A stretch of DNA of 64,000 nt, taken from Ruegeria sp. THAF57 (lineage in GTDB: Bacteria > Pseudomonadota > Alphaproteobacteria > Rhodobacterales > Rhodobacteraceae). Where the stretch lies: assembly GCF_903914075.1 (NCBI RefSeq), contig NZ_CAIWNQ010000004.1:62001-126000 (forward strand), written 5' to 3'. Positions 62,995 through 64,000 of this stretch are shown here, piece after piece (position 1 is the stretch's first letter; the number at the start of each line of letters is the position of its first letter). Below the pieces are notes generated by a model. It was not told the DNA's origin, searched no databases, and saw only the letters and a program-made list of their open reading frames with translations. The translations under genes were made by a program, and so were the position numbers.

Positions 62995-64000
62995 ATGCGT
63001 GTTCTGGCACGTGTCGAGGCGTCATTGCTGCACCAGACGGGTCATTTGTTCCAGTGGTCTCCGGTATGTCTTGCCATTGGCATTGCGCTGTATTTCTCGC
63101 TCAGGCTTGAACCGGGATGGCACGTTTATGGGGCTCTATTGGGCGTCATCGCTGTGGGCGCGTGGGCTGTCAGACACTGGCGTTCGGTCTGGGTGTCCTT
63201 GGCGATTGGCGGTATGCTTGTTGCGGCAGGGTTTGTTCTGGCAGGTGCGCGGGCGCACTCTGTAGCGGAACCGGTTCTTGGATGGCGGTACTATGGTCCG
63301 ATCGAAGGGCGCGTGGTTGCAATTGATCGTTCCGCCTCTGACGCGCTGCGGGTGACACTTGATCACGTGCGGCTGAATGATGTGCCAGAGGCTCTGCGCC
63401 CCCAGCGCGTACGCCTGTCTCTGCACGGCACGGATGTATCAATGTCGCCGGGGCAAAGGATCATGACCACAGGTCACCTATCGCCTCCGCAAGGCCCGGT
63501 TGAGCCGGGGGGCTTCGATTTTCGCCGTCACGCGTGGTTTCAGGGGCTCGGGGCTGTTGGGTATACCCGGGTTCCTGTTCTGACGGCTTCCGCTGCTGAC
63601 GAAACTGGACTGCGTATTACCGCATGGCGCATGGCGATATCCAACCATGTTCGAACGAAACTACCGGGTGAGGTCGGAGGGTTCGCGGCCGCTGTGACTA
63701 CCGGCGACCGCAGCGGTATGGGGCAAGAAACGCTGACAACCCTGCGCGCGTCCAACCTTGCCCATCTTCTTGCGATTTCTGGCCTGCACATGGGGCTGTT
63801 GACGGGATTTGTATTTGTTACCTGCCGGATCGCGCTGTCGGCGTTGCCCGTGATTGCCCTCAGGTGGCCGGTCCGTAAATCGGCGGCGCTGTGCGCATTG
63901 CTTGCGGCTGTCATCTATCTGATGCTGTCTGGCGGAAATGTCGCCACCGAACGCGCCTTCATCATGGCAAGTGTCATGCTGGTCGCCGTTCTTATCGACC
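62995..64000 (+). CDS. comEC: ComEC/Rec2-family DNA uptake channel (5' part)
   Basis: The inner-membrane channel that brings single-stranded DNA into the cell during transformation. The frame is open to the window end (335 codons seen). It starts with two or three membrane helices, then the DUF4131 OB-fold-like region ([24 protein letters not shown], about 100-125; [20 protein letters not shown], about 165-185), and the start of the Competence domain with [15 protein letters not shown] (about 258-272). GGAGGG and GGGGG lie before the ATG. The C-terminal metallo-beta-lactamase-like part, if present, is beyond the window. Confidence 0.9.
   Translation, partial: MRVLARVEASLLHQTGHLFQWSPVCLAIGIALYFSLRLEPGWHVYGALLGVIAVGAWAVRHWRSVWVSLAIGGMLVAAGFVLAGARAHSVAEPVLGWRYYGPIEGRVVAIDRSASDALRVTLDHVRLNDVPEALRPQRVRLSLHGTDVSMSPGQRIMTTGHLSPPQGPVEPGGFDFRRHAWFQGLGAVGYTRVPVLTASAADETGLRITAWRMAISNHVRTKLPGEVGGFAAAVTTGDRSGMGQETLTTLRASNLAHLLAISGLHMGLLTGFVFVTCRIALSALPVIALRWPVRKSAALCALLAAVIYLMLSGGNVATERAFIMASVMLVAVLID

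Noticed and set aside
1-64000. Possible mobile island, prophage, CRISPR array or toxin-antitoxin pair
   Set aside because: No integrase, transposase, phage structural gene, regularly spaced repeat array or paired small toxin/antitoxin frames were seen, and base composition looks even.

Overview
The window is a typical chromosomal segment of a marine alphaproteobacterium of the Roseobacter group (Rhodobacteraceae/Roseobacteraceae), most like Ruegeria. Four things point there: the gene order ntrB-ntrC-ntrY-ntrX-trkA-trkH-hfq-hflX, NtrC and NtrX proteins without the GAFTGA loop, a DmdB-type ligase for DMSP breakdown, and a GC-rich interspersed element ending in a GTATTT...ACAGAAGAAG tail. I see no prophage, insertion sequence, CRISPR array, plasmid origin or secretion island. 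Genes are packed tightly, many with 1-4 nt stop/start overlaps.

Layout. 1-5.6 kb: nitrogen two-component systems NtrBC and NtrYX. 5.7-11.1 kb: a lipoprotein, the TrkAH potassium system, Hfq, HflX and an ABM-domain protein. 11.1-20.1 kb: an NTF2-like protein, a penicillin-acylase-family hydrolase, a SYLF lipoprotein, HemB, a small membrane protein and Mfd. 20.1-26.8 kb: a coupled pair (SH3-like exported protein and TPR protein), a Bcr/CflA exporter, a FrnE/DsbA-like protein coupled to an acyl-CoA ligase, a divergent XRE-cupin regulator and a CsbD-like protein. 27-31.3 kb: a family-5 peptide-binding protein between two candidate small RNAs, then 3-hydroxybutyrate dehydrogenase and a patatin phospholipase. 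31.3-38.1 kb: DUF502, pseudouridine salvage (psuG, psuK) with a ThiE-like protein, TrmJ, heme A synthase and an M32 carboxypeptidase. 38.3-43.2 kb: GyrA, Usg, a second SYLF protein and a Cys-rich radical SAM enzyme. 43.3-48.9 kb: the zwf-pgl-pgi sugar-phosphate operon and dmdB. 48.9-55.5 kb: two identical tRNA-Asn genes, a metallo-hydrolase, an orphan histidine kinase, an unlisted 37-codon membrane ORF, a CAT tRNA, purM-purN, RNase D and a lipoprotein. 55.6-64 kb: SufE, DUF1638, a Hint-domain protein, a corrinoid protein, a PA0069-type radical SAM protein, citrate synthase, glutamyl-tRNA synthetase and the 5' part of comEC.

Functional picture: mostly core functions (nitrogen sensing, K+ uptake, post-transcriptional control, transcription-coupled repair, heme and citrate metabolism, hexose-phosphate flow into the oxidative pentose/Entner-Doudoroff route, purine synthesis) with marine roseobacter traits added: DMSP-derived methylmercaptopropionate activation, a corrinoid methyl-transfer component with no methyltransferase nearby, and hydroxybutyrate turnover.

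I found no single obvious new multi-gene system. The most promising undescribed items are (i) a compact candidate sRNA at about 29251-29326 with a near-consensus promoter and a strong terminator, (ii) a second candidate sRNA on the minus strand at about 26955-27030 or longer, (iii) a 37-residue membrane ORF at 51742-51855, and (iv) the scattered corrinoid/DUF1638/Hint neighbourhood. All calls come from reading the sequence and remembered family knowledge; no database search was run.
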